A stretch of DNA of 64,000 nt from Terebella lapidaria (Eukaryota > Annelida > Polychaeta > Terebellida > Terebellidae), in contig OX424569.1 in NCBI GenBank assembly GCA_949152475.1, forward strand, positions 22,799,950 through 22,863,949, given 5' to 3'. The stretch's first letter is position 1; each line of letters opens with the position of its first letter. Below are positions 36,339 to 47,580 of this stretch, piece after piece. Position numbers and translations under genes: made by a program. The notes below the pieces were generated by a model. It did not search any database and was not told where the DNA came from. It worked only from the letters and a program-made list of their open reading frames with translations.

Positions 36339-38317
36339 TTAGTTTGACGACTTGGCCTGTGGTGGCGGCTGAGCCGGAGGCGGCGTCGTAGCCGGTGGCT
36401 TAAAGTTCGAGTTCGGTATACCGATCTGTCCGTTATTTCCATTTGCGCCAAAGCGTGGCGGGAATGGTTTCATTCCATTTCGTACTAGTATGTCCTTCAA
36501 ACGGAAACACCGCATCCATCTGTGTCCCGGTTTCTTGCAAAAGAAACATATTTCAGTTCGGCTCGGAGGCATGGGACGGTCTCCACGGGCTTGAGCAGTG
36601 GCCCGTAGGACGGAATAAAGTGTGTATTCACCAAATTGTCCATATTCATCGCTGAGAGCGCACTGGAACACTTCCGCAACCCATTCGCGAGAACAGGAAG
36701 GGACTGAATGTTCTTCACACCCATGTATTCCGGTCGTGTCGCTATCGGCAGGGTCATAATATGCTGCGACCTGTTCGGGAGTTGGCGTATCCCAATGGGT
36801 TATTTGTCTGATTGCATAAGAAAGTTCGTTATCCACTTCTCCGTCTTCAGCATACCCGTGGTAGGTAGCGTCCGCTCGGCGGGTACCGTATGGGCGGTCT
36901 CTCTTGGTCCGCTGTTGTCGACTCTCCGCTTTCAGTACAGCCATAAGTGCATCGCTGTACGAATCAAATGTAAACACTCACAGTCTATCCCCAATATGGT
37001 CAGGCTGACCATTAACAAATTGCGATATAACAGTTCGTTGGCGGGATTCAGACGTGACGTCATCGAACACCTGTTCCGCTATGGTTTGTAACCGTTCAAG
37101 GAAATGTTCAGGGTCTTTCCATTTGCATTTCAAAAACGGAAAGTCGTCACGTTTCGATAGTCGTCGGGTGGTAGGTTCCCACCCTTCTAGGAGACGGCGT
37201 CTGAACTCTTCCCAAGGCATGTCGATCGTCCTCGTAACTTACTACGGAATGTCGTAGTTTTGTTTAAGTCCATATACGTAAAGGCAACCGTGAATTGTTC
37301 AAAACTGCGGAGGTACTGGTTCAAGTTGCCCTCCTTCAATGTGGCTCGCCACTGTGCCGTCTTGCCAGGGGTCAGCACTGATGACTGGGCAATGGGCTCT
37401 TGAGGCTCCGCTGTCGTAGCGCTGGCAGTCGTCGTAGAAACAATGGTGGTTGGCGGCGCGACCTCCGTGGTCAGAGCGGCTGTGGTCATGGTGACCAGTA
37501 CGATATAGGACGTGGCTTCGGGTGCGGGCAGATAGCCAGCGTTGCTTGGCAATGGCACGGTCTGGGGGACCGGTCCGTAAGGTGGCGACATTGCCGGAAT
37601 TTCGTATGACAGAGTTGGGTACGACATTTGCGGGAGCTGATATCCCGAACCAGGAGCGAACACACTTGGAGCTGCTACTCCAGGGTTTTGCGGAACCATT
37701 CCAAGATTGGGCACTATTCCGTGATTGTATACAGCTACACCGTGTGCTGTTATTCCGTTTGTATGTGACCCCGTGGGGTATGCTGCTATTCCATGGTTTG
37801 GTACGGCTACTCCCCTATGATTGAGTACTGCTACTCCCCCATGATTGTGCATGGGCACCGCATTTCCATGGTTTAATACTGCTACTCCCCCATGATTGTG
37901 CATGGGCACCGCATTTCCATGGCTAGGCATGTAGCTGTGTGAGGCGGGATGCCCCGCAGAAAACAATGGTTCGACGATCGGTTGTCCAATATTGGTTACC
38001 GATGGTGGTGGATACGCGGGGTGCATATTTTCACTGGTGTCGGAGATCGGGACTCCGATGTTGCGTGGTCGGCGATCGATGGTGTCGCAGGTATATCGGA
38101 CCTCCGAACTCGTCGCGGGTGCGTGAAGTCGCGTCGGCGGGACGTTCGGCTGAGCAACATCGGGTCCGGCGGCAGGTGCAGGGGTGCTCTCCATGGTGGG
38201 TCTTCTCCGGTTCGGCGGGTTGACGTCCGGCAGCTCTCCCGTCATGACTGGGTCGACCGGTACTCTGGAATACACCACCGGAGTTCGGTCGGGTCGCGTC
38301 AGCATACTGTCAATCAT
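36339..38317 (-). pseudogene. gag-like region with capsid and CCHC zinc knuckle, interrupted
   Basis: The first frame (38317-37187, 376 aa) is Pro/His/Asn-rich and has a 17-residue repeat (HGNAVPMHNHGGVAVLN) twice plus partial copies. Near its end it shifts frame into 37220-36978, which begins MPWEEFRRRLLEGW and resembles Gypsy capsid sequence. An in-frame TGA at 36980-36978 precedes the last frame (36977-36339), which has a zinc knuckle C-x2-C-x4-H-x4-C (CFFCKKPGHRWMRC) and a Pro-rich end. Gag would package the element RNA in cytoplasmic particles. The frameshift and stop make this copy non-functional. Confidence 0.75.
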
Positions 38318-38843
38318 GTAATTTTCGTGGTAACGTAATTTTCGTGTATTTCGCGGATTGCTTCACATCCGCGAAAATATCATTACTGTGAAAATTGAAT
38401 ATACCAGTAGCCATATTACACAGTGTGACTCAAAGACAATGCTACGTGATTGCGATCATGTTTTCTCAAATACCTAACAATGAGGTACGTTAAATGTACA
38501 TGGCAGAGTACTTCAATTACAATTACACTGTCAATCAATCAGTGATAGGATAAAACCACACGCGTCTGCCTGTTGATAGATTCTACAGGAAAGGTGTTAA
38601 ATCGTTGACCATTAATAACTGTGTGGTTGATTACACAAACTGTGTGGTTGATTATCTGAGGAAGTGTGAATTAAAGTAAGACGTATTGCCGCTTCGTAGC
38701 CTGTATTTGTGACAGGTGCGGGATCATAGGGCGTTACACTGCTTATATAGGCCCTACTTTATGATGAAAATTTTCCACGGTCCATCAACCGCGAAATATT
38801 TGTACCGCAAAATAGTTTTGATAACAAAACCGCGAAATTTGCG

Positions 38844-39414
38844 TCACGCCAAATATTCATGATTTACAGTATTTATCATCGCCGACCGGCGCGACGTCAC
38901 AACGTCGTGCTGCGGATGCAGTTCGGTTTGATTATCTGAGTCGTGCGCCCATTGTTGGATACGTGACCGACTTGGCGGATGCGTTAACATTGACGTGTTA
39001 TAGTTCGTAGGGCGTACACTAACCGACTTAGGTAGCGGGTCGGTACCAGGCTGGCGCTGGAAGCGCGTATAGTCCGTTTCACTTCTGTTGCTTGGTCGCG
39101 ACCTTGTCGGTCCGGCTGGAGTCACGTGGTACGAACGCGCGTGGTTTTCGAGGATCTCTGTCACTGTACGGGACGGCATTAGCAGATCACCGTCCACCGT
39201 CGGCTCTCATCCAGTCAGGTATGTACTCTTCGGATGCCGTCGATGATAGTTCGTATAGTTCGTTTGGCGGTTGTACCTGCGATAGCGTAATAGTATCGCT
39301 CATCGCTACTGACCTTGGTCGCGAAGGTCGCTGGTTCGGCAAGACCAGATTCATCGTCACCTCGTCTTCCGTGTTTGGTCCGATCGGGTTCCGAATCGTA
39401 GCTCGGGTGTTCAT
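38844..39414 (-). pseudogene. Leader/N-terminal gag-like frames of the Gypsy-type element
   Basis: Two overlapping minus-strand frames (39414-39187, 75 aa, and 39197-38844, 117 aa) follow the primer site. They are polar and rich in Ser, Thr and Arg, with no identifiable domain. Their position just inside the 5' LTR suggests the beginning of gag or a leader reading frame. They are separated from the main gag frame by about 0.5 kb of non-coding sequence (38.34-38.84 kb). Confidence 0.45.
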
Positions 39415-39464
39415 CGAAAGTTCGTATGTCGGAACAGTTCGTAAGCCGAGAACTGGCCTTCGCT

Positions 39465-39482
39465 ATCCTGGTCACGGCACCA
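39465..39482 (-). other. Primer binding site complementary to tRNA-His
   Basis: The plus strand reads atcctggtcacggcacca, which matches the 3' end (T-arm plus acceptor and CCA) of metazoan tRNA-His as I recall it over 18 bases. It stands one base from the inner end of the 5' LTR. The second retroelement has the same site at 49327-49344 (ttggtcacggcacca). Confidence 0.85.
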
Positions 39483-39781
39483 ATGTGGCGGAATAGCGTG
39501 TCTCCCGGAGGCTATTACGCCGACAGGATCGTATAGTACGATGTATGTCATGTGTTAACACAAGACAGGAGTCCGACATATCTTTCAACAATAATCCGAA
39601 GTTTATTGGGATGATTTAGTCCGATGAAGATCACGGCCACTGACACACACGTAATCCCAAGATATAGTCCGATATTAACTGTCTTTTATATAACTTCTTA
39701 TTTCAAAATATTCTTCGTTTGTACTTCTCTATTAAAACATCTTCATTCTTCATTTACGTCTTCATCATCATATCACTTTTT

Positions 39782-40724
39782 TACGGAAGAGGATTAGGGC
39801 CACCAAACTAAAAGTTTTTTTTTCTATTTGTCGACTTACGTAACTCGATATATCGACTTACTATCTCGATAAATCGAGATATTATCTCGATATATCGACT
39901 TATTATCTCGATAAATCGAGATATTATCTCGATATATCGACTTATTTATCTCGATAAATCGACTTATTTATCTCGATAAATCGACTTATTATCTCGATAA
40001 ATTGACTTATTTATCTCGATAAATCGACTTATTTATCTCGATAAATCGACTTATTATCTCGATAAATCGAGTTAGTTATCTCGATAAATCGACTTATGTC
40101 TTAAGCATTTAAAGTTCAAGTAAACTGGAAATATGGAAATATGCTTAGAGTCACATTATTTATATTGGACACTATATTGAGTAGGCTTATATGATCGACC
40201 ATTATGACGTTAAATATCGTCAGAACAAACTACCGAAATAAAAACTATACTGAAGTTATTATATCATATCTCTTCAAAGGATGCAATATATTCATGAATG
40301 AAATTGGTATAATTGTTTTCTTTTTTAAATTATTTAGCTAGTAAACATGGAATGATGTATATTCGTAACGTTATCTGGAACGGCTTCTTCAATTGGATAG
40401 CTTGGTATTATTTCAGTGATAAGTGTAATGACTGTTAAACGCCATATAATTTTCAATATGAGTAATCAGTATATATTCTTTATCCTATCGTTTCCAAGGT
40501 AACCAATGAAGTGGTATATGGCTTGCCTATATTACGGTCGATGTATTTCATTTTGCTTGTACTTTAAATGTCTGAGCCATAAGTCGATTTATCGAGATAC
40601 GTAAGTCGATTTATCGAGATATGTAAGTCGATTTATCGAGATACGTAAGTCGATTTATCGAGTTACGTAAGTCGACAAATAGAGAAAAAAACTTTTAGTT
40701 TGGTGGCCCTAATCCTCTTCCGTA
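39782..40724. mobile_element. 943-bp palindromic element, TACGG ends, 6-bp target duplication
   Basis: Termini tacggaagaggattagggcc and its exact complement extend about 35 bp (ccaccaaactaaaag then t-rich). The flanking direct repeat is cttttt (39776-39781, 40725-40730), and the partner LTR shows the unoccupied site. Inside the left end, 39837-40098 is a minisatellite of tctcgataaatcgactta units; the right end has four similar units. No transposase frame. It inserted after the retrotransposon, because only one LTR carries it. Confidence 0.92.
39837..40098 (+). repeat. ctcgataaatcga minisatellite inside the palindromic element
   Basis: About twelve copies of a 20-25-bp unit containing tctcgataaatcgactta, each itself partly palindromic. 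Confidence 0.85.
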
Positions 40725-41050
40725 CTTTTTACAACACTCCAACCTAGTGATTTTCCCGCGTCGTGTAATTTTCCCACGTCGTGGGACAGGAGCTCATGTG
40801 ATTCACTGAATGTGATGTAATATCTGGGTGGGCGTGGTTAAGTGTCTGGAAATGTGGTGATTGGAGGGAATGAGGGGTGTGTTATCGTGAGTAGAGTTGT
40901 TTACATGAGGTGTGGTGCTAGGACGGTGTTTGCTGGTGACGGAAGGTAAGTATGAAGTCATGTGATGAGTGTGTGTCATGTATGTCGAGTGGGAGAATGA
41001 GTAAGGGAGGGGTTTCGGGCCGATAACTGTCATAAATATACTACAATATT

Positions 41051-44000
41051 CTCTTTTTATTTCATTTCATTTTAAGGATTTGTTTCTCAATAAAACATTG
41101 AAACACCTGCGTTGCTCGGACATATAATTGAGACATTGCAAAAAGAGCCGGAAAAAACAAAATGTTTGTGATTTTGATTGAATATGTCGAAGAAACCAGC
41201 ACAGTGACCCTCTGTTTTCTTTTCAATATTAGGATGCTGATCAGTTACTTTATAAAATAGGTCATTTTTACGAGATAATATTCAAGAAATAACTTTTAAA
41301 ATTTGACTCTTCATTACCTCATTGTTTGTAGCGGAATACAATAAATGTGAAACAGACCAATGTAAATTACTTACTTATTAATGATTGTACATGTATTCTT
41401 CAGTTATCAAGTTTTGTGTAATATGACCATGACCATATTCAGAGTTAGGTGGATTTTTTTTTGATTTTTTGTATAACTTTAAGAAATTTCAGCTAAACAG
41501 TATGCATACGATGGAAATAGAGAGCATCGAATGTGTGAGTGGAGTTAATACGAACAAAGCTTAATTTTGTAATTAATATTGAGAATAAATTTGCTGCCTC
41601 AGTGACAGAATTATCAGAAATGAAGTTTAAGAAAATGACACTTTGAAATGAGATTTGCTAAGATATCATCATATATAGCATGGAAATATAACGAAACAAT
41701 GTGTTGGCGGTGAAAATGCTGACGAGTTGTGTTCACAAAATATACTCTTGAAGTGATGCAAAATTAACAAGATAGCTAAAAATTTAGGAGAAAACACCGT
41801 CCAATCATATGAAACTCATGGTATAGTATAGTGATGAAACCCCAAATATTCAGTTCGATTATTTTGTGTTGCAAATAACGACAATATGGGGAAATTCATG
41901 TCGTATCAATTGGGCGCTGCATACAAAGCGTTTTTGTGTTGAGATTAGTTTAAGAGCATATAGTTGGTCACATTGGTGATCATTTGGTGACCTTGAATTC
42001 GACCTTCAATGAACCTTTTTGATAGATCAACGTAACGATTGCAGTAAAAACATTTTTTGCGGGACTTTTCATAAAAGTATACAATGGAGTAGTCTAGAAG
42101 ACAAGTAGGGCATGATAAGGTATAGGATACTAATATTTTGGATAATGAATAATGTTTAATGGACAAGAACACACGTCTGTGAGCAAGCATATAGGGGAGG
42201 ATATTACGCCCTGGCCTGCAACATATCTTAAGTCGGACCGACCTAGTTCTTTTGCCTAGGGGTCAGGTCATGTTATTGTCACCGACCTGAGCTCCGAGAT
42301 TATGGACGGAAGATCAATACAATTTCTGCAATATATAAGGCATGCGTGTATAGTAACTGAGGGGGAGATGATTTTTTAAAAATATTTTATTCATTCATCA
42401 CATGTTCATACTATAGAAATTTTTTATTCACTATTACATACAAACATACAATTTTACATACACTTATGTCATGAAAAAGTTGCACAAAAAACTTTTCGCT
42501 ACCGGGCATAAAATTGTTTCCAGGTGGCCTCTAATGACATCTGTGAGCAACCTGGCACTCCTACTGGCACCGCTGACTACCGGTACACAGTTAATATGCA
42601 AACTGTTACTGATGTACAAAGTTGTCTGCTTCTTCATGGTACATGCATTGAGATAGGTATTGTTTACACTGTGGTTTGAAACTTGCTTTTTGACATTAGA
42701 GCGTTGGGGGCGAAGCCCCCAACCCTCTACATGTCTATGTGCTGACTTTTTCATGGAGGTTTCATGCCAACCTATCGACGCATGTTTTGGCATGTAAACG
42801 TTTAGATACCTACTTCAAATGAGGATTTTCTTTGTCCTTGACATAAAATCTCTCGAATTGATGGGAAACTTTGACTATTCCACAGATATATGAGGCATGA
42901 ATCGATGTGCTAGGTTTGAGAAAATAACGTAAATGTTCAAATTATCGAAAAACGTCCCAAAATGGCGGAGCCGATGGAAATTGACGTTCCCAGAATGCAA
43001 AGCAAATTTTACCACAATGACGCGTATTATGAAACACAATTTCTGTTCAGCAATTCGTGTATGCATACATGCATGTGGGCATCTGTGTGTGGACTTTTTT
43101 GGCGTTATGAAGTAAACACAGCGATTCGTCTGCGATGCCATGGCTACATTTACCGTAATTTGACGTATTTTATAACATCATGACAATTGAGCTGGTGTTC
43201 TGTGCTGGATTGCTAAGTCTTTTTATTCTTAACTGGTATTTTAATTTACCCAGTAAAGGCATGTGTTAGGCTATATCTGATGTTATCAGATGCAGATATT
43301 CCTCATAGTTTCCAATATTTTGAGGATATTTTAACGAGGTTCCATATCATTTTAGCAGGCATATCTTTTCCATTGATCGATTTAAAAAAAAAAGTTTACT
43401 TATTAGTAATATGAATGAAGTAGGCCATGTTTTTCATCCTAGTATACGGAAATGAATTGGAATCACATAGGGGATGAAATTATGGCTTCTTCTTTCTTTT
43501 TTCTTTTTGGGGGGGGGGGGGGGGTAGGCCTTACGTTGTGTAAGATATATTCAGCTATCCTGGTGCTGATGATGTGCTCAAGCTCTAATGTCGTCTTCCG
43601 CAGTTTGCTGCATTTTCTTGTTGATGAAGAGATTTGGTGTTTTCTGATAAGCTATTTCATCAGCATGTGGTCAATAAATGTTTCTAATTACATTGGATTC
43701 TCTAATGCCTTTGTAACATGTATAGATCCAGCTGCTCTTAAAGTGGAATATTCAGTTTTCGGTTTTCTGGTTGAAAGTGACCAATAGCTGTTCTCAGAGC
43801 AGCTGTACAGTGCAACAATTCCAATGCGCCCACGAACTTGTCTAAATTTGAAATTGAAAATCGAAGTTTAAACATAGTTTTGCACGGAACGGTTCTCATG
43901 CAGTGACGCAAAACTAACAAATCTAGCGGGAAAATATAGAAAAAAAACCCAGCCCTATCACTTGGAACTTGTACATGTATGGTATTTTACAGTGTTGTAA

Positions 44001-44085
44001 CCCCAAATATTCAGTTTGATTCTTTTGTGTTCCAAATAACTATAATATATATGGAAATTCGTTCACATCGTGCGTTTTTACGTTA
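41051..44085. other. No gene recognised; divergent direct repeat and element fragment
   Basis: About 150 bp at 41755-41905 is repeated in the same orientation at 43905-44060 (shared ccccaaatattcagtt, ttttgtgtt, caaataac). A fragment at about 42230-42290 (cgacctagttctttt, ggtcaggtcatgttattgtc) matches the arm ends of the hairpin element at 45922-47077. A poly-G tract lies at 43509-43525. Remaining frames are short and unremarkable. Confidence 0.55.
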
Positions 44086-44317
44086 TGTTCAAACTCCACT
44101 GCAGGGTCGTGCGGACGTATTTTGGGGGTTGTAACGGTAACATCTAATACGTACCGGGTATACTATGCCAACCAATTGACTGATAACAAATTTGACGCCC
44201 GCAAGCGCCCCGCATCTGAGCACGGTCACGACGGTCACGACTTCTGACAGTGTTGGTCCCCAATATGTTCCTCGGCCCAAAACTGGCAAACACGACCGAT
44301 GTATCGCATGGCTATGG

Positions 44318-44745
44318 TAGCTGATAGCGTCCATTTGACAATCTCGCTTCCTCGCAGCGAGAGAGCGAAGCTAGAGAACGAGAGAATGATGTCAGGCAGT
44401 GAGAGAGCAATGCGAGGGAAGGAGAGAACGAGAGAACGATGCGAGTGAGCGATGCGAGAGAACGAGGAGGCGATTCTCCTACCGCCTCTGTATGGTGGCT
44501 GATAGCGTCCATTTGTCAATTTCGCTCCCTCGCGGCGAGAGAGCGAAGCCAGGCAGCGAAATAGCGATGCGAGTGCACGAAAGAGCGATGCGAGGGAATG
44601 AGGAAGCGATGTGAGATAACGAGAGAGCGATGCGAGGTAGCGAGATAGCAATGCGAGGGAACGAGTGAGCGATACAATATTCACATAGATCAACATCACT
44701 TCCTCGCATCGCTCTCTCGCTCCCTCGCTGTCTCGTATGCAAAAA
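44318..44745 (+). repeat. GCGAGAGAGCGATGCGAGG purine-rich minisatellite
   Basis: Degenerate copies of gagagagcgatgcgaggga fill the interval. A larger duplication is superposed: tggctgatagcgtccatttg with its tail occurs at 44320-44340 and again at 44492-44512, period about 173 bp. Ser/Leu/Arg repeat proteins in the open frames are products of this repeat. A related array is at 47420-47580. Confidence 0.8.
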
Positions 44746-45921
44746 CTAATTTTCATGTACTAGGTATGCAGTATCGAAAACTAACTAAAGATCTTAGCAG
44801 ACAAATAAAACACAATTTTGATAACTCACACGATAAATTTCTTTGTTCTAATATAACCATGCATACGATCATGTATGTACATGTACATGTACATTCATCC
44901 ACAAAGCTAACTGTTATATGTATATTTTAATGCTATTAATAAAGGTTCCGACATGGCCAGTGCTATTACAATACTCATGGATGTGTAAAGAAATAATGGG
45001 AGGGAAGGAGCACGTACGGACTGTCTCCACCCTTTCCTGAACACGCCCCTGTCATACCAGTTTCATTGTTGGACATATAAAACTGGGACATATGAAATAG
45101 ATGATATTGATCTGAAATTTACATAAAAGTTTTTACTCAATAATGTATTCTTCGAAATACCAGAGTAAGCATAGACGATTAAGTTGTAAAATTATGCACT
45201 ATGAGTCCCATGCACATTGTTCCGAAAATTGCAATTCCATATCGTGCTCCATATAATGAAGATATAATATCACAGTAAAATATGATAATTGTCGTGTTAT
45301 TCGAAGTACATGTATAGTATGCTCATCCGTGAACCGCCACCTCCCACCTAGCCGCCCTACATTAATCCCCCCCCCATCCCCCCCCCCCCCCCTCCACCCA
45401 GTCTACACCTTCATCCGCTGCAAGTCTCCTCATTGGTTGTATCACTGTCACGTGGTAGCGAGCCTTATCCACTCAGCAAGCTCTCTTACTTAATCTACTG
45501 GGCTGTAGGTTCGGAGCATGATGCAAATTACATGTATGTGAGATGCCGTTAGCGAAATCTAAATGCTTGAACCATGTACAAATAAAATATATAGGGCCTA
45601 TAAAATACATATATGTAATCCGACGAAATTATAATATTAATACATAAGAATAAACCATAAAATCCTCACATATTTTATTCAGATTGAGAATATTCATTAA
45701 ATATCAGTAGTTAGATAAATAATAAGTAAGTTCCGATGTCAGAATGTGATTTGAACGGAGATATATTCTTTCACTTCAATTACAACTTTGTTTTTGTCAC
45801 AATTGACGCAAAATTGTTGTATGATTCACGTTCAATAAATAATTTTATTTCTTAATAACACGAAATATAATTTGTTGACATCGGTTATTGTGCACGTTGT
45901 GCGAAGGGAAGGGGCGGGGTA

Positions 45922-47077
45922 TATACACCCTGCCAAATGGCATAGAGCGTTGTCCGGCCTAGTTCTTTTGTTTAGGGTTCAGGTCATGTTGTTGTCAACG
46001 CTGTAATGCTAACTTTTTGGCAGCTGATGCCGACACATGAGGAGTAAAAAAAATTTTCTGTAAGATACTGACCATAATATCTTAGATCGGGGATTCGATG
46101 CAGTGTAAGAGATGCCAATGGACACGTATGCACTGTTCATTTATCCATTGGAGATTAACTTGTTCAGAAATAGGCCCTCGCCCACAAATGTTGTCCACAA
46201 ATATGTAGTGTCAAAGTATTGATCACAATGTTTTCAAAACTTATGGTCCATGTATAGCAACACTGTATGAACTGGAGGTTTCAAATTCTTCAAAATTCAA
46301 TTGTGAGCAATATAAAGGTCCAACGTCATCTAAATAGGGCTCTAATAATGTATTGTTGACTCGCCTGTGGCATGTCAACGCTCTAAGGACATAGTGTACG
46401 CTCTAAAGCTGCCTGATCAAAGTTAACAGTCTGGATTCGCTTGCAGTGATGAGTAGTCTTTGGGTGGATTATCCAAAACGGGTTCATTGAAACTTCACAT
46501 AAAACGCTTCCGAAAATGATAATTGTTCATCAAAACAACCACAAGACTCTCAATGGCTGTTTATACTTCCTGGGAAAGGTCTATGTAACTTTGACCAGGC
46601 AGCGTTAGAGCGTTGACCTTGTCCTTAGAGCGTTGACACGCCATAGGCATTACAATTATAAATTATTAGATCCCGTTGTACCTTTATATTGCTCACATTT
46701 GAAGTTTAGAGTATTTGAAACTTCTAGTTCATACAGTGTTGCTGTAGGTGGACCGTACGTATCGGATACATTGTGATCAATCTTTGGACACTACATATTT
46801 GTGGGCCACGTACGTGGGCGAGGGCCTATTTCTTAACAAATCAGACTTCAATGGATAACTGGACAGCACAGGATTGTTAATTAGTATCTTGCACACTGCA
46901 TCGAAAACTTGTTCTAAAGTGACATGGTCAGTATTTTACAGAAAAATTACTTTACTCACCATTTGCCGTAATCACTTCAGAAAAAGTCAGCCTTACAGCG
47001 TTGACAATAACATGACCTGACCCCTAAACAAAAGAACTAGGTCGGTCAACGCTCTATGCCATTTGGCAGGGTGTATA
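45922..47077. mobile_element. 1.16-kb hairpin (foldback) element
   Basis: The arms 45922-46430 and 46570-47077 are imperfect reverse complements joined by a loop of about 140 bp. The ends read tatacaccctgccaaatggc and its complement, flanked by ggta on both sides (45918-45921, 47078-47081), a candidate 4-bp target duplication. Shared blocks include agttcttttgtttaggg, ggtcaggtcatg, atatttgtgg and gtcaacgctctaagga. No coding frame. A fragment of the end occurs at 42230-42290. Confidence 0.85.
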
Positions 47078-47419
47078 GGTAATTAGATGGTACAATATTA
47101 CCCATCTATTCATGTTAATAAATGAATTTATATAAATCGTTATTTCGGTATTGAACGTCATATGTTTTGCGCTTGATTGAATATGTACAGGGAGATTAGT
47201 TTTGCCGTAAAGGATTAACTGATCACATTTGACCATATGCAATAAATAATATTTGACCATATTCACTGATAGGTATACATGTATAAATATTAATGCATCA
47301 GAGTGGACGTGATTATTTTTCGTGTGCGCAAAAAATATCGTGGTAGCGAACAAAAAATTTGCATCTGAACAAAAGAAATTACTCTTTATCGCGAGAACGG
47401 ATAAATTTTTTGTGACCTG

Positions 47420-47580
47420 TCATATAAGCGAGAGAACGAGGAAACGAAAGAACGAGTGAGCGAGACAACGAGAGAACGAGGGAGCGAGAGAAAGAGGGAA
47501 CGAGAGAGCGAGAAAACAAGAGAGCAATGCGAGGTAGCGAGAGAACGAGATTGCGAGAGAGCAAGGGAGCAACGGAGCAC
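47420..47580 (+). repeat. GAGAGAACGAG minisatellite
   Basis: Tandem degenerate gcgagagaacgag units, purine-rich on the plus strand, abutting the truncated end of the retroelement at about 47580. Similar in composition to the array at 44318-44745. Confidence 0.8.

Larger units (their letters stand above)
26493..41045 (-). mobile_element. Ty3/Gypsy-type LTR retrotransposon, decayed, with extra 3' reading frames
   Basis: The 3' LTR is 26493-27125 and the 5' LTR 39484-41045 (the latter interrupted by a 943-bp palindromic element). LTR ends are TG...CA in element orientation, apart from a G-to-A change in the left copy. ATAT is a possible 4-bp target duplication, weak because the left flank is TA repeat. 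The primer site abuts the 5' LTR. Coding order on the minus strand: gag-like (39.4-36.3 kb), protease (36.0-35.3), RT (35.3-34.2), RNase H (34.3-33.6), H2C2 zinc finger and integrase (33.3-31.8), then about 1.4 kb of spacer and reading frames A, B and C (30.3-27.65). Protease before RT and RNase H before integrase is the Ty3/Gypsy order. In-frame stops and frameshifts in gag, RT, RNase H, integrase and frame A show the copy is inactive. Confidence 0.93.
39484..41045 (-). repeat. 5' LTR of the Gypsy-type retrotransposon, split by a palindromic insertion
   Basis: Starts tgtggcggaatagcg next to the primer site and ends ataaatatactaca. Without the insertion (39782-40724) and its 6-bp duplication it is about 613 bp, comparable to the 633-bp partner LTR. 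Confidence 0.9.

Noticed and set aside
39837-40098. CRISPR-like array of short repeats
   Set aside because: The units are contiguous palindromic minisatellite copies without unique spacers, in an animal genome, inside a palindromic mobile element.
42464-42793. 109-aa minus-strand frame and its antisense partner
   Set aside because: Overlapping frames on both strands, no domain, no splice or start context.
44235-44756. 173-aa Ser/Leu/Arg-rich protein on the minus strand
   Set aside because: Produced by the GAGAGCGATGCGAGG minisatellite, open in several frames on both strands.
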